From NCBI GenBank assembly GCA_965242495.1, contig OZ251446.1, forward strand, positions 3,782,001-3,846,000: a stretch of 64,000 nt of DNA. Direction: 5' to 3'. Numbering within the stretch: the first letter of the stretch is position 1; each line of letters begins with the position of its first letter. This DNA comes from CBDESN01 sp965242495. Its GTDB lineage: Bacteria > Pseudomonadota > Alphaproteobacteria > MPNO01. The position numbers and the translations under genes were made by a program. Under the pieces are notes generated by a model. It did not search any database. It had not been told where the DNA came from and worked only from the letters and a program-made list of their open reading frames with translations. Shown piece after piece: positions 1 to 7,859 of the stretch.

Positions 1-54
1 ATCGACCCGGACTCGGGCCGGATCGATCGGATGGACCCGCAGCAGGCGACGTGA
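1..54 (+). CDS. C-terminal tail of an upstream gene (partial)
   Basis: The first frame is open from base 1 to a TGA at 52-54 and encodes 17 residues (start IDPDSGRIDR, end QQAT). It is the tail of a gene lying mostly outside the window. The next gene starts 41 bp downstream with its own ribosome binding site, so the two may be co-transcribed. The tail is too short to identify the protein. Confidence 0.4.
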   Translation: MDPDSGRIDRMDPQQAT

Positions 55-95
55 CCCGCTCTGCGTCCGAGAGAGGTCCGAGCGAGGGAAACGTC

Positions 96-1220
96 ATGAC
101 GAGCGATGCGAAACCGCCCTTCCGCGCCGATCACGTCGGCAGCCTGTTGCGCCCGGCGGCGCTGCTCGACGCCCGCGCCCGGCGGGACAGGGGCGAAATC
201 GGGGCGGAGGAGCTGCGCGCAGTCGAAGACGCCTGCATTCGCGACGTCGTCCGCATGCAGCAGGACGTGGGCCTGCGCGGCGTCACCGACGGCGAATATC
301 GCCGCACCTTCTGGCATCTCGACTTCCTGGAGCGGATCAAGGGCGTCAAGGTGACCGAGGGCAAGTTCGCCGCCCATTTCCGCCGCGACGACGGCTCCGA
401 CGTGGGTTTCGTCCCGCCGACGATGACCGTGGACGGCCGGCTCGAACGGACCCGCGGCATCCAGATCGAGGATTTTCGCTTCCTCCGGTCGGTCGCCCGG
501 GCCCTGCCCAAGGTAAGCATCCCGTCGCCCTCCATGCTCCATTTCCGCGGCGGGCGGGAAGCCATTGACAAGCGCGCCTACCCCGACATGGCGGATTTCT
601 ACGCCGATCTCGCCCGCGTCTATAACGAGGAGATCCTGGCCCTCGCCGAAGCGGGCGCGCGTTATCTGCAGATCGACGACACCAACTTCGCCTATCTGTG
701 CGATGCGCGCATCCGCAGGGCGACGGAGGAGCTGGGCGAGGATCCGGATGACCTGCCGCGCGCCTATTGCAAGCTGATCAACGATTCGATCGCCGGCCGG
801 CCGGCCGACATGGCGGTATGCGTGCATATGTGCCGCGGCAATTTCCGCAGCGCCTGGGTCGCCGAGGGCGGCTATGAGCCGGTCGCCGAGGCGCTGTTCA
901 GCGAGCTCGACGTGGACGGCTATTTCCTGGAATACGACGATCACCGCTCGGGCGATTTCGCGCCGCTGCGCTTCGTCCCGAAGGGCAAGACGATCGTGTT
1001 GGGGCTGGTCACGTCCAAGTCGCCGACCCTCGAACCCAAGGACGAGCTGAAGCGGCGGATCGACGAGGCGGCGAGGCGCGTTCCCCTGGACCAGCTGGCG
1101 CTCAGCCCGCAATGCGGCTTCTCATCGACGGTCCACGGCAACGAGCTCACGATCGACGACCAGCTCGCCAAGCTCGGGCTGATCGTCGGCGTGGCGGAAG
1201 AGGTCTGGGGGGCGGTCTGA
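96..1220 (+). CDS. MetE C-terminal-domain-like methyltransferase (YxjG type)
   Basis: A 374-residue single-domain protein of the cobalamin-independent methionine synthase family. Family members transfer a methyl group to a thiol on a zinc centre. Visible zinc-ligand motifs are VCVHMCRGN (His and Cys) near residue 245 and LSPQCGF near residue 345; the N-terminus has the family HVGSLLRP motif. Only the C-terminal MetE barrel is present, so the protein is half the length of true MetE and resembles YxjG/MetE-like enzymes rather than the full folate-dependent synthase. The ATG at 96 is preferred over an in-frame GTG at 51 because GAGGG lies about 8 bases before it. The methyl donor and acceptor cannot be read from the sequence. 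Confidence 0.85.
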   Translation: MTSDAKPPFRADHVGSLLRPAALLDARARRDRGEIGAEELRAVEDACIRDVVRMQQDVGLRGVTDGEYRRTFWHLDFLERIKGVKVTEGKFAAHFRRDDGSDVGFVPPTMTVDGRLERTRGIQIEDFRFLRSVARALPKVSIPSPSMLHFRGGREAIDKRAYPDMADFYADLARVYNEEILALAEAGARYLQIDDTNFAYLCDARIRRATEELGEDPDDLPRAYCKLINDSIAGRPADMAVCVHMCRGNFRSAWVAEGGYEPVAEALFSELDVDGYFLEYDDHRSGDFAPLRFVPKGKTIVLGLVTSKSPTLEPKDELKRRIDEAARRVPLDQLALSPQCGFSSTVHGNELTIDDQLAKLGLIVGVAEEVWGAV

Positions 1221-1231
1221 GCCGCCGGCGG

Positions 1232-2104
1232 TCACGCCGCGACCGGGAAGTGGACCGCCAGCCAGTCGCGCAGGAGGCCGTTCACGCGCCGGTCGTCCCG
1301 GGCGAGCATGAAGTGATCGACGCCGGCGAGCAGATGCAGTTCGGTCGGTTGGCCGGCGCGCTTGAACAGTTCGATCGACTGTTCGGTCGGCGTGACCGAG
1401 TCGTCGGCGGCGTGAAGCAGCAGCAGCGGGCGCGGCGCGATGTCGCCCACCACGTCGTCGGCGCGGAAGTCCATCATGCTCTGCGCCGTCTCGGCCGGGA
1501 ACGCGGACACCGCGCCCGTCGCCAGATTGCCGCGCAGCCGCGGCGGGATGGGTACGATGTCGTCGCGCGGCACCATCAGCGACTCGCCCGTGCGTTCGCG
1601 ATGGCGCCGGCCGTCTTCGAGCATCCGGGTGAAGCGCCGCCACGCCGCGGGCGTCGCGTGCTGGCCGCGGAACTTGCGCTCGCCGTCGCCCCAGCCGCCC
1701 GACGAGACCACCGCCGCCACCCGCTCGTCGACGCCGGCGCTGTAGATCGCGACCGCGGCCCCGAAGCTCGAGCCCAACGCGCCGATGCGGGCGGCGTCGA
1801 CCTCCGGGCGGGTCGCCAGGTAGCCGAGCGCGTTCCGGACGTCCGCCACCTGATCGAGGCAGAGGATGCGCCCGAACTCGCCCTCGCTGTCGCCGCAGCC
1901 GCGCATGCTGAACCGCATCGCGACGTAGCCCCAGGCGGCGAGAGTCCGCGCCGGCTGCACCGAATTGCCGCTCTCCATGTTGCTGCCGAAGCCGTGCAGC
2001 ACCAGGAAGGCCGGCCGCGTCTCGCCCGCGGCGAGGCCGGGCGGAAGGTGAACCGCTCCGGCGAGGGCGAGTCCGTCCGACGCGAAGGCGACGCGCTCTT
2101 CCAT
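1232..2104 (-). CDS. Alpha/beta hydrolase (dienelactone hydrolase-like)
   Basis: A 290-residue cytosolic serine hydrolase. The oxyanion strand reads LVLHGFGSN, the nucleophile elbow GSSFGA (Ser near residue 118), the acid segment LLLHAADDSVTP and the catalytic His sits in AGVDHFM near the C-terminus, giving a complete Ser-Asp-His triad. The start at 2104 (MEERVAFAS) begins directly on the first strand; the frame stays open much further upstream but has no hydrolase similarity. It is convergent with the MetE-like gene (11 bp between stops) and divergent from the D-aminoacylase, leaving 183 bp for promoters. The substrate is unknown. Confidence 0.85.
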   Translation of the reverse strand: MEERVAFASDGLALAGAVHLPPGLAAGETRPAFLVLHGFGSNMESGNSVQPARTLAAWGYVAMRFSMRGCGDSEGEFGRILCLDQVADVRNALGYLATRPEVDAARIGALGSSFGAAVAIYSAGVDERVAAVVSSGGWGDGERKFRGQHATPAAWRRFTRMLEDGRRHRERTGESLMVPRDDIVPIPPRLRGNLATGAVSAFPAETAQSMMDFRADDVVGDIAPRPLLLLHAADDSVTPTEQSIELFKRAGQPTELHLLAGVDHFMLARDDRRVNGLLRDWLAVHFPVAA

Positions 2105-2287
2105 CGTTCGACCCCCCGCCGACCCCGGGTCGAACTCGCCGGCCGGGGCGGGGGTTGTCAAGGGAAGAACGGCGCGACCGGCCCGACCGGCGTGACCGGC
2201 CTGGTTTCGGCGGCGGCGTTGACCGGGTTCTCGACCGCCGCGTTCGCCGCCGCCGGCGCCGTTCCGCTCTCGAACGGACTCTGATAC

Positions 2288-3907
2288 ATGGACCGGGACC
2301 TTCTGCTCCGCGGCGGCCTGCTGATCGACGGCGCCGGGAGCCCCGGCCGCCGCGCCGACGTCGCCATCCGCGGCGACCGGATCGCGGCCGTGGGCGACGC
2401 CGTGGGCTCCGCCGGCGGCGCCCGCGTCATCGAGGCGGCGGGCCTCGTCGTGACCCCCGGCTTCATCGACGTGAAGACCCATTCGGACTGGACGCTGCCC
2501 TTGATGCCGGCGGCGGAGAGCAAGGTCCGTCAAGGCGTGACCACCGAGGTGATCGGCCATTGCGGCTATTCCTGCGCGCCGGTTCTGCCCGGCAAGGCGG
2601 CGGCCCTCGCCGAATATCTGGGCCCCAGCGCGCCCTGGCTCGACTTCCGCGACACCACGTTCGGCGCGTATCTGGACTCCTATCCCGCCACCGCGGTGAA
2701 CGTGGTCATGCTGGTCGGCCACAACACGCTGCGGCTGATGACGATGGGGCTGGACGACCGCCCGCCGACGCCGGACGAGCTCGCCCGCATGGCCGCCCTG
2801 CTCGAAGAGGCGCTGGCCGCCGGCGCGCTCGGCCTGTCGTCGGGCCTGTTCACCGCCCCCGGCTGCTATGCCGACGGCGAGGAGCTGATCGAGCTCGGCA
2901 GGATCCTCCGCCGCCGCGGCGCACGCTACTTCACCCATCTCCGCGACGAGGCCGACGCCGTGTTCGAGTCGGTCGACGAGGCCATCGAGTTCGGCGAACG
3001 CGCGGGCGTCCACGTCCAGGTCGTCCATCTGAAGCTCTCAGGGATGGACAATTGGGGCCGGGCGCCGGAACTGCTCGACCGGTTCGCCGCGGCGCGCCGG
3101 CGGGGCGTCGCCATCGACTGCGACCAATACCCCTATACCGCGGCGAGCAACCCGCTCCGCAACCTGCTCCCCAGCTGGCTGCAGGAGGGCGGGTTGGACC
3201 GCATGCTCGCGCGCCTGGCGGCGTCCGACGTCCGCGCCCGGCTGCGCCGCGACGTCGATGCCCGCGGCCTCAACAATTTCGGCCGCATTCCGTCCTGGGA
3301 CGCCGTCCGCATCTCGATCTCGCCCAACCTGCCGCAGGAGGCCGGGCGGACCGTCGGCGACATCGCCCGGTCGCGCGGAGCCGACCCGTTCGAGGCGGCC
3401 CTCGACCATCTGGTCGCCGACCGCGGCCAGACCCGCGTCCTGGTCGAGTCGATCTCGGAGGACGACGTCCGCGCGTTCGTGACCTCGCCCGACATGCTCG
3501 TGGGCTCCGACGGCAACGCCGTCGCGCCTTACGGGACGACCGGCCAGGGCAAGCCCCATCCGCGTTTCTACGGGACCTTCGCGCGCGTCCTCGGCCATTA
3601 CGTGCGCGATATCGGGCTGCTGCCGCTGCACGGCGCGATCCGCAAGATGACCGGGGCCGCCGCCGCCGCGCTCGGCTTGCGCGACCGGGGCGTGGTCCGC
3701 GCGGGCTACCGCGCCGACCTGACGCTGTTCGATCCGGCGACGATCGCCGAGCGCGCGACCTACGCCGACCCGCACGCCTATGCCGTCGGCGTATCGCACG
3801 TGATCGTCAACGGCGAGCCGGTGATCGCGCATGGCGAGCATACCGGCGCGCTCCCCGGCAGGGCGCTCAGACCTCGTTCCGCCGATCCGCGAAGCGCGGC
3901 GCCCTGA
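2288..3907 (+). CDS. N-acyl-D-amino-acid deacylase (D-aminoacylase family amidohydrolase)
   Basis: A 539-residue amidohydrolase of the D-aminoacylase/D-hydantoinase group, which hydrolyses N-acyl-D-amino acids or related amides with zinc. The composite beta-sandwich N-terminus (LLRGGLLIDGAGSPGRRADV) is followed by the first metal motif, here GFIDVKTHSD near residue 60, then VIGHCGYSCAP, FTHLRDEAD, VQVVHLKLSG and VGSDGNAVAPYG. In the first motif the residue expected to be His in HxH is Lys, a variant worth noting. The last dozen codons run through a relic of a CoA-ligase 3' end (see 3862-3929), so the C-terminus has probably been remodelled. The ATG at 2288 starts directly on the conserved N-terminus. 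Confidence 0.88.
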   Translation: MDRDLLLRGGLLIDGAGSPGRRADVAIRGDRIAAVGDAVGSAGGARVIEAAGLVVTPGFIDVKTHSDWTLPLMPAAESKVRQGVTTEVIGHCGYSCAPVLPGKAAALAEYLGPSAPWLDFRDTTFGAYLDSYPATAVNVVMLVGHNTLRLMTMGLDDRPPTPDELARMAALLEEALAAGALGLSSGLFTAPGCYADGEELIELGRILRRRGARYFTHLRDEADAVFESVDEAIEFGERAGVHVQVVHLKLSGMDNWGRAPELLDRFAAARRRGVAIDCDQYPYTAASNPLRNLLPSWLQEGGLDRMLARLAASDVRARLRRDVDARGLNNFGRIPSWDAVRISISPNLPQEAGRTVGDIARSRGADPFEAALDHLVADRGQTRVLVESISEDDVRAFVTSPDMLVGSDGNAVAPYGTTGQGKPHPRFYGTFARVLGHYVRDIGLLPLHGAIRKMTGAAAAALGLRDRGVVRAGYRADLTLFDPATIAERATYADPHAYAVGVSHVIVNGEPVIAHGEHTGALPGRALRPRSADPRSAAP

Positions 3908-4119
3908 CGCTGGCCTCGAACTCCGCCGCGAGGGTCCGGGCCGCCGCCGTGGGCCCCGCCGAATCCTTCGGCGATCAAATCGACCGCTTCGATCTCGACG
4001 GCGATCAACGTCTTGCAGAGCTCCGCCAACGGATCGGAAAAATCCCCTTCGAGGACGGCCAGGGCATGGTTGCGGACGTCTATGTCGAAGCCCGCTCGTT
4101 CGAGATCTTCGAGGGTCAT
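3778..4119 (-). CDS. Small unknown protein coupled to MT-A70 methyltransferase
   Basis: The ATG at 4119 overlaps the TGA of the MT-A70 gene as ATGA, which implies translational coupling. The first 55 or so residues (MTLEDLERAGFDIDV, then ALAVLEGDFSDPLAEL, then KTLIAVEIEAVDLIAEG) look like a genuine acidic, mostly helical protein. From about residue 58 the frame enters GC-rich sequence and the duplicated ligase 3' end, so the last half of the 113 residues is probably read-through of foreign sequence and the original stop may have been lost on insertion. No family is recognised. A partner role for the methyltransferase is inferred from coupling only. Confidence 0.5.
   Translation of the reverse strand: MTLEDLERAGFDIDVRNHALAVLEGDFSDPLAELCKTLIAVEIEAVDLIAEGFGGAHGGGPDPRGGVRGQRQGAALRGSAERGLSALPGSAPVCSPCAITGSPLTITCDTPTA
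3862..3929. repeat. Direct repeat copy 1 (relic of PaaK-like gene 3' end)
   Basis: About 68 bp matching 4801-4868 at roughly 90% identity, at an offset of 939 bp and in the same orientation. Read on the minus strand it encodes AEFEASVRAPRFADRRNEV and a TGA at 3869-3867, compared with AEFEASVKAPRFLDRRNET and a stop at the end of the intact ligase. The two copies bracket the MT-A70 gene and its coupled small ORF. Confidence 0.85.
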
Positions 4120-4757
4120 GTCGCTGGCGCGGCGGTTATGGAATTGTAGCCATACGTGTCCCAGCTGGGCGCGTAGTCGTCGCGCGCCTGGTCTCCCCAG
4201 ACGATCCAGTTGGCGCGGCGGCCGCGGCCGAACAGCTCGAGATAGGGTCCTCCGCTGCAGCTCTCGATGATCTCGTACTGCTCGTCCGGCTTGCGGGAGT
4301 GCTCTCGCTTGCGGCTCGCCAACAGATTGACCTGTCGCCGGCCGGGGGGCAACGTCCGGGCGTTTTTTCCCCGGACGCCGAACAGGATCATCTCCGTGAC
4401 GTTGCGGAAATAGAAGCCGACGCCTCGTCCATCCGATCCGCCGTCCTTGCGAACCTTGTGCCAGATCAAGTTGGTCTTGTACGCGAAGCCCCATGCTTTG
4501 AGGACTTCCAGGCCGTTGGGGAGCTGCGCGTTGGGGACCCACAGGTAGCAATGCGCGACGTTCTCGACGTGATCTTCGATGGGCAGCGCGCAGATTTCTT
4601 CGACCGACATCGTGCCGTATCGGGACAGCCGCCGGTGTTCCGGCGCGACCTTGCCGGTGCGGTTGGTGAATCTCCAGGGCGGATCGGCCAGGATCGTTCC
4701 GAATCTTCTTCCGCCGAGACATTCCGACAGCTCGCGAGCGGTTTCCGACATGGCCAT
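4116..4757 (-). CDS. MT-A70 family DNA N6-adenine methyltransferase
   Basis: A 213-residue protein with the MT-A70/Ime4-type motif IV DPPW (TILADPPWRF, residues 21-30) near the N-terminus, the conserved CYLWVPNAQL segment, GFAYKTNLIWHK and a C-terminal ELFGRGRRANWIVWGDQ. Bacterial members methylate adenine N6 in DNA and are common in phages, integrative elements and mobile DNA. AAGGA lies 8 bases upstream of the ATG. The gene starts 48 bp after the stop of the PaaK-like gene in the same direction, and its own stop overlaps the next small ORF. It sits between duplicated copies of the ligase 3' end, which suggests it arrived as a unit. Confidence 0.88.
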   Translation of the reverse strand: MAMSETARELSECLGGRRFGTILADPPWRFTNRTGKVAPEHRRLSRYGTMSVEEICALPIEDHVENVAHCYLWVPNAQLPNGLEVLKAWGFAYKTNLIWHKVRKDGGSDGRGVGFYFRNVTEMILFGVRGKNARTLPPGRRQVNLLASRKREHSRKPDEQYEIIESCSGGPYLELFGRGRRANWIVWGDQARDDYAPSWDTYGYNSITAAPAT

Positions 4758-4800
4758 CGATCCCGTCCTTCCGTTGGTTCGTCGAAATTTCCCGCGGCGG

Positions 4801-4868
4801 GGCGCTCAGGTTTCGTTCCGCCGGTCCAGGAAGCGCGGCGCCTTGACGCTGGCCTCGAACTCCGCCGC
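4801..4868. repeat. Direct repeat copy 2 (intact PaaK-like gene 3' end)
   Basis: Partner of 3862-3929. This copy is the genuine last 20 codons and stop (4808-4806) of the CoA ligase gene. The pair resembles the gene-3'-end duplication left when an element integrates into the end of a gene and restores it. Confidence 0.85.
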
Positions 4869-6149
4869 CAATGCGCCGGTCGCCAGGATCTCGACCCGGG
4901 GCGTGACTTCGAACGTCGCCTTGGTCGCCCGGGCCACGTCGCGGGCCGTCTCGTCGGCGTCGGCGCCTCGCCGCAGCTCGATCGACAGGCGCAGCAGGTC
5001 GAGCCCGTCCTCGCCGGTCACCAGCTCGGCCTTGAAGTCGTTGACCCGGCGGTTCTCGAACAGGAAGTCCTCGAACTCCTGGTGGTTGAGGTTGACCCCG
5101 CGCACCTTGAAGAAGCCGGCGGTGCGGTGCGCATGGCGGATGACCGGGAACACCGAATACGGCCCGGTCCCGGCCCCGGCCGGCGCGCGGATCACGACGT
5201 CGCCCGAGTCCCAGCGCAGGAACGGGGTGGCGGCGTTGCCGCAGAGCGCGGTGACCACCATGCGGCCGGGCTCGCCGTCGGCGACGGGCTTCCAGGTCTC
5301 CGGGTCGAGCACCTCGACCACGGCGAGGTCGGTCCAGACGTGGAATCCGTCGCGCGCCGGGCCTTCCGCGCCCATCATGCTGACTTCGGTCATGCCGAAG
5401 CAATCGTACATGTCCGCGCCCCACATGCGTTCGAGCTTCCGCCGCTTGGCGGCCGAGACCGGCTCGGCGGTGCACAGGATCCGGCGCACCGGGCCCGCCG
5501 CCAGGTCGATGCCGGTATTGTCGGCGAGATTGGCGAGGTAGAGGCCGTAGCTGCTCATCCCCATCCAGATCGTCGGGCGCAGCGACTCGATCAGCGCCAG
5601 CTGCTGGAGCGACGGCAGGGCCGCGCCCGAACCGGCCCAGTTCACGCCGACGCCCATGATCTGCCCCGCCCGCGCCCACATATGCCCGGCCGGATGGATG
5701 CCCAGCGGGAAGGACAGATGGGCGCGCTCGCCCGCCCCGATCCCGGCGCAGGCGAAGGTCCGGGCGAAGCCGACCATGTTCCAGCGGATGTCCTCATAGG
5801 TCCGCGGATAGAAGAGCGGCTTGCCGGTCGAGCCGCCCGAACGCCAGTATTCGCAGACCTCCTCGAGGGGGGCGATGCAGAACTCCTCGTAGAACGCCCG
5901 ATCGTCCAGCGCCCGCAGCTGCTCCTTGTCGAGGATCGGGATCCTGGCCCATTCCTCGGGATCGTCGAGCTTGCCGCGGTCGATATGGCCGAGCCTCGGC
6001 GCCCAGAAGGCCGACCGCCGCGCCCGGTCGAGGGCCACGACCTTGCGCCGGCGCTGGATCTCTTCGATCCGCTCGGGGCTGTCGGGGACGTCGAGCGGCA
6101 GCGGGGCGTAGATGCCGTTTCGGGCCGGGTTCGGCGGCGCTTCCGTCAT
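4806..6149 (-). CDS. Phenylacetate-CoA ligase family protein (PaaK-like)
   Basis: A 447-residue adenylate-forming enzyme that would activate a carboxylic acid with ATP and CoA. Visible motifs are the P-loop-like YWRSGGSTGKPLFYPRTYED near residue 120, GVNWAGSGA, the adenylate-binding YDCFGMTEVSMMGAEG near 250 and the hinge RWDSGDVVIRAP near 310. The length fits the PaaK family (about 430-440). The substrate need not be phenylacetate. Its ATG overlaps the stop of the upstream DNA methyltransferase (ATGA), so a metabolic gene is translationally coupled to a modification gene, which is odd. Its 3' end is duplicated 0.94 kb downstream. Confidence 0.85.
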   Translation of the reverse strand: MTEAPPNPARNGIYAPLPLDVPDSPERIEEIQRRRKVVALDRARRSAFWAPRLGHIDRGKLDDPEEWARIPILDKEQLRALDDRAFYEEFCIAPLEEVCEYWRSGGSTGKPLFYPRTYEDIRWNMVGFARTFACAGIGAGERAHLSFPLGIHPAGHMWARAGQIMGVGVNWAGSGAALPSLQQLALIESLRPTIWMGMSSYGLYLANLADNTGIDLAAGPVRRILCTAEPVSAAKRRKLERMWGADMYDCFGMTEVSMMGAEGPARDGFHVWTDLAVVEVLDPETWKPVADGEPGRMVVTALCGNAATPFLRWDSGDVVIRAPAGAGTGPYSVFPVIRHAHRTAGFFKVRGVNLNHQEFEDFLFENRRVNDFKAELVTGEDGLDLLRLSIELRRGADADETARDVARATKATFEVTPRVEILATGALAAEFEASVKAPRFLDRRNET

Positions 6150-7063
6150 CGCGCGTCACCGCCGCAACGCGCGGTCGGCGCAGCGAAGCCCCACCGATGC
6201 CCGCCGCCGGGTTTGGTCGGGTCGTAGATCGGCTTTCCCATCGGGCGGGTGCGCAGGGTTCCGGCGCGCAGCCGGCGCACCCGTTCACGGGCGACGTCCA
6301 CGTATTCGGGGACGACGTCGCAGCCATAGGCCGCGCGCCCATGCATCAGCGCGGCGACGACCGAGCTGCCCACCCCCATATAGGGATCGAGCACCGCATC
6401 CCCCGCATCCGTCATCGACAGGACGAGGCGCTCCGCCAGCTCGACCGGGAACTGGCACGGGTGAATCGTCTTCTCCGGGTGGTTGTTCTTCACGTTCGGG
6501 AACGCCCATACGTCGCTCGGGTTCTTCCCCTTCGGGTTTCCCGACAGCTTGCCGGCGTTCGGTCCCTTGAAGTAGCGTTTGCCCGGATATTTCGCGGGAA
6601 CCCGGATCGGGTCCAGATTCCAGGTGTAGTCGTCGCCCCCGGTCCACCAGTTGATCGTCTCGTAGCGTCCGGACAGCCTCTTGGCGCAATGCAGGCCGTG
6701 TCCGAAATGCCAGACGATCCGATTGCGCAGCTTGAGTCCCAACCGCCGGAACACGGGGTAGAGCACGGCGTCGAGGGGGACGACCTCGCCCTTCTCGACG
6801 TAGTTGCCGACCTGCCAGCAGAGCGAGCCCCGCGGATGCAGGACCCGCACGCATTCGGCGATCACGCGCTCCTGCGTTTCGACATAGGCGTCGAGCGGCG
6901 CCCTGGCCTCGTAGTCCTTGCCCAGATTGTAGGGCGGGGAGGTGACGACCAGCTTCATCGCCCCGTCGGGAAGCTCCCGCAGGAAGGCGAGGTTGTCGCC
7001 GCATGCGAGGACGGGCCGGGCGCCGCCCGAGGTCCGCCCGGCGGGGAATGTCTCGCGATACAT
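6146..7063 (-). CDS. Site-specific DNA methyltransferase, beta class (TSPPY)
   Basis: A 305-residue N6-adenine or N4-cytosine methyltransferase with motif order IV then X-I, the beta arrangement: catalytic VVTSPPYNLGKDYE near residue 42, target-recognition region in the middle with VWAFPNVKNNHPEK, then PVELAERLV and the AdoMet motif DPYMGVGSSVVAAL near 240 followed by CDVVPEYVDVARER. The ATG at 7063 follows a strong GGAGG 8 bases upstream and is preferred to an in-frame start at 7135. It lies 148 bp downstream of the HNH nuclease gene and overlaps the next gene by four bases. It probably protects one strand of an asymmetric site or forms part of a two-methylase restriction system. Confidence 0.88.
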   Translation of the reverse strand: MYRETFPAGRTSGGARPVLACGDNLAFLRELPDGAMKLVVTSPPYNLGKDYEARAPLDAYVETQERVIAECVRVLHPRGSLCWQVGNYVEKGEVVPLDAVLYPVFRRLGLKLRNRIVWHFGHGLHCAKRLSGRYETINWWTGGDDYTWNLDPIRVPAKYPGKRYFKGPNAGKLSGNPKGKNPSDVWAFPNVKNNHPEKTIHPCQFPVELAERLVLSMTDAGDAVLDPYMGVGSSVVAALMHGRAAYGCDVVPEYVDVARERVRRLRAGTLRTRPMGKPIYDPTKPGGGHRWGFAAPTARCGGDAR

Positions 7064-7211
7064 CGAACGTCCTCCGTTCGGCCGGATATTACCGGAGAAG
7101 ATTATATCCCAAAGTCGCAATTCGATCCGAACCAAGCCGCAGCCACATGCTTTTCCTTGCTCGGTGCGGCGCGCGGCTCGGGAATACGTCGCGGCGGCCG
7201 ATTGGCGCGCT

Positions 7212-7859
7212 TCATGGGGAGTCTCCGAAGTAGCGTTGCAGGAACTCGAATACTTCGCGTTTTTGCTCCTCCGATGCGGACTGTACGATGGCTACTACAT
7301 TGAGCAAACCGGTCGCGTCGTCCCAGTAGTTCTTCTTCATAACTTGATGGCGCCCGCAAAGCGGTCGCCACTTGGATGGATCGCGGGGATCGGTATCTGC
7401 GTGCAACGCATGAGGAGTTCGGTGATCAGGCGTGAGTTTGGCGGTTCCGCCTCCCACGGGATCGATGTCTCCGTTGCGGAGGCCGCAACGGACGCCGCCC
7501 TCCGTCCACGCACAGCGGTAACCATGAGAAGACAACACCCGCTTCCACGTCGCCGCCGTGGGCCGTGCGCGCCGGGTCGCAGCGGCCCGTCGCTCGGCGT
7601 TGGGCATCATGTATTCGCTCATCCTCAAATCGCCGCGGTTGCGCCACGACAGGATGGTGTATCCTCCGTCCGTGCGCAGCTCCGACAGGCGTTGATGCCA
7701 ATTCTCCGGAATTCGCCCCGTTTCCGGATCGGTAGCGACCTCAAGCAGCTGTTCACGGGTGACGATCTTACCAAGGTTGTCCAGGAAGAACGCCTCGATG
7801 CGCGCACGTATCGAGGGCTGGAGGTACGGCCCTCGAACGATGGCGTTTCTATCCGTCAT
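7212..7859 (-). CDS. HNH restriction endonuclease with N-terminal winged helix
   Basis: A 215-residue protein. Residues about 14-70 form a winged-helix-like region (ARIEAFFLDNLGKIV, then TREQLLEVA, then NWHQRLSELRTDGGY). The C-terminal part is a zinc-type HNH nuclease: GYRCAWT and VRCGL provide cysteines, followed by KLTPDHRTPH (the DH of HNH), then RPLCGRHQVMKKNYWDD (last Cys/His and Asn). This architecture is seen in type II restriction nucleases located beside DNA methylases. The ATG at 7859 overlaps the end of the upstream methyltransferase by 11 bp. AT content is higher than in the neighbours, consistent with acquisition. The recognition site cannot be predicted. Confidence 0.85.
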   Translation of the reverse strand: MTDRNAIVRGPYLQPSIRARIEAFFLDNLGKIVTREQLLEVATDPETGRIPENWHQRLSELRTDGGYTILSWRNRGDLRMSEYMMPNAERRAAATRRARPTAATWKRVLSSHGYRCAWTEGGVRCGLRNGDIDPVGGGTAKLTPDHRTPHALHADTDPRDPSKWRPLCGRHQVMKKNYWDDATGLLNVVAIVQSASEEQKREVFEFLQRYFGDSP

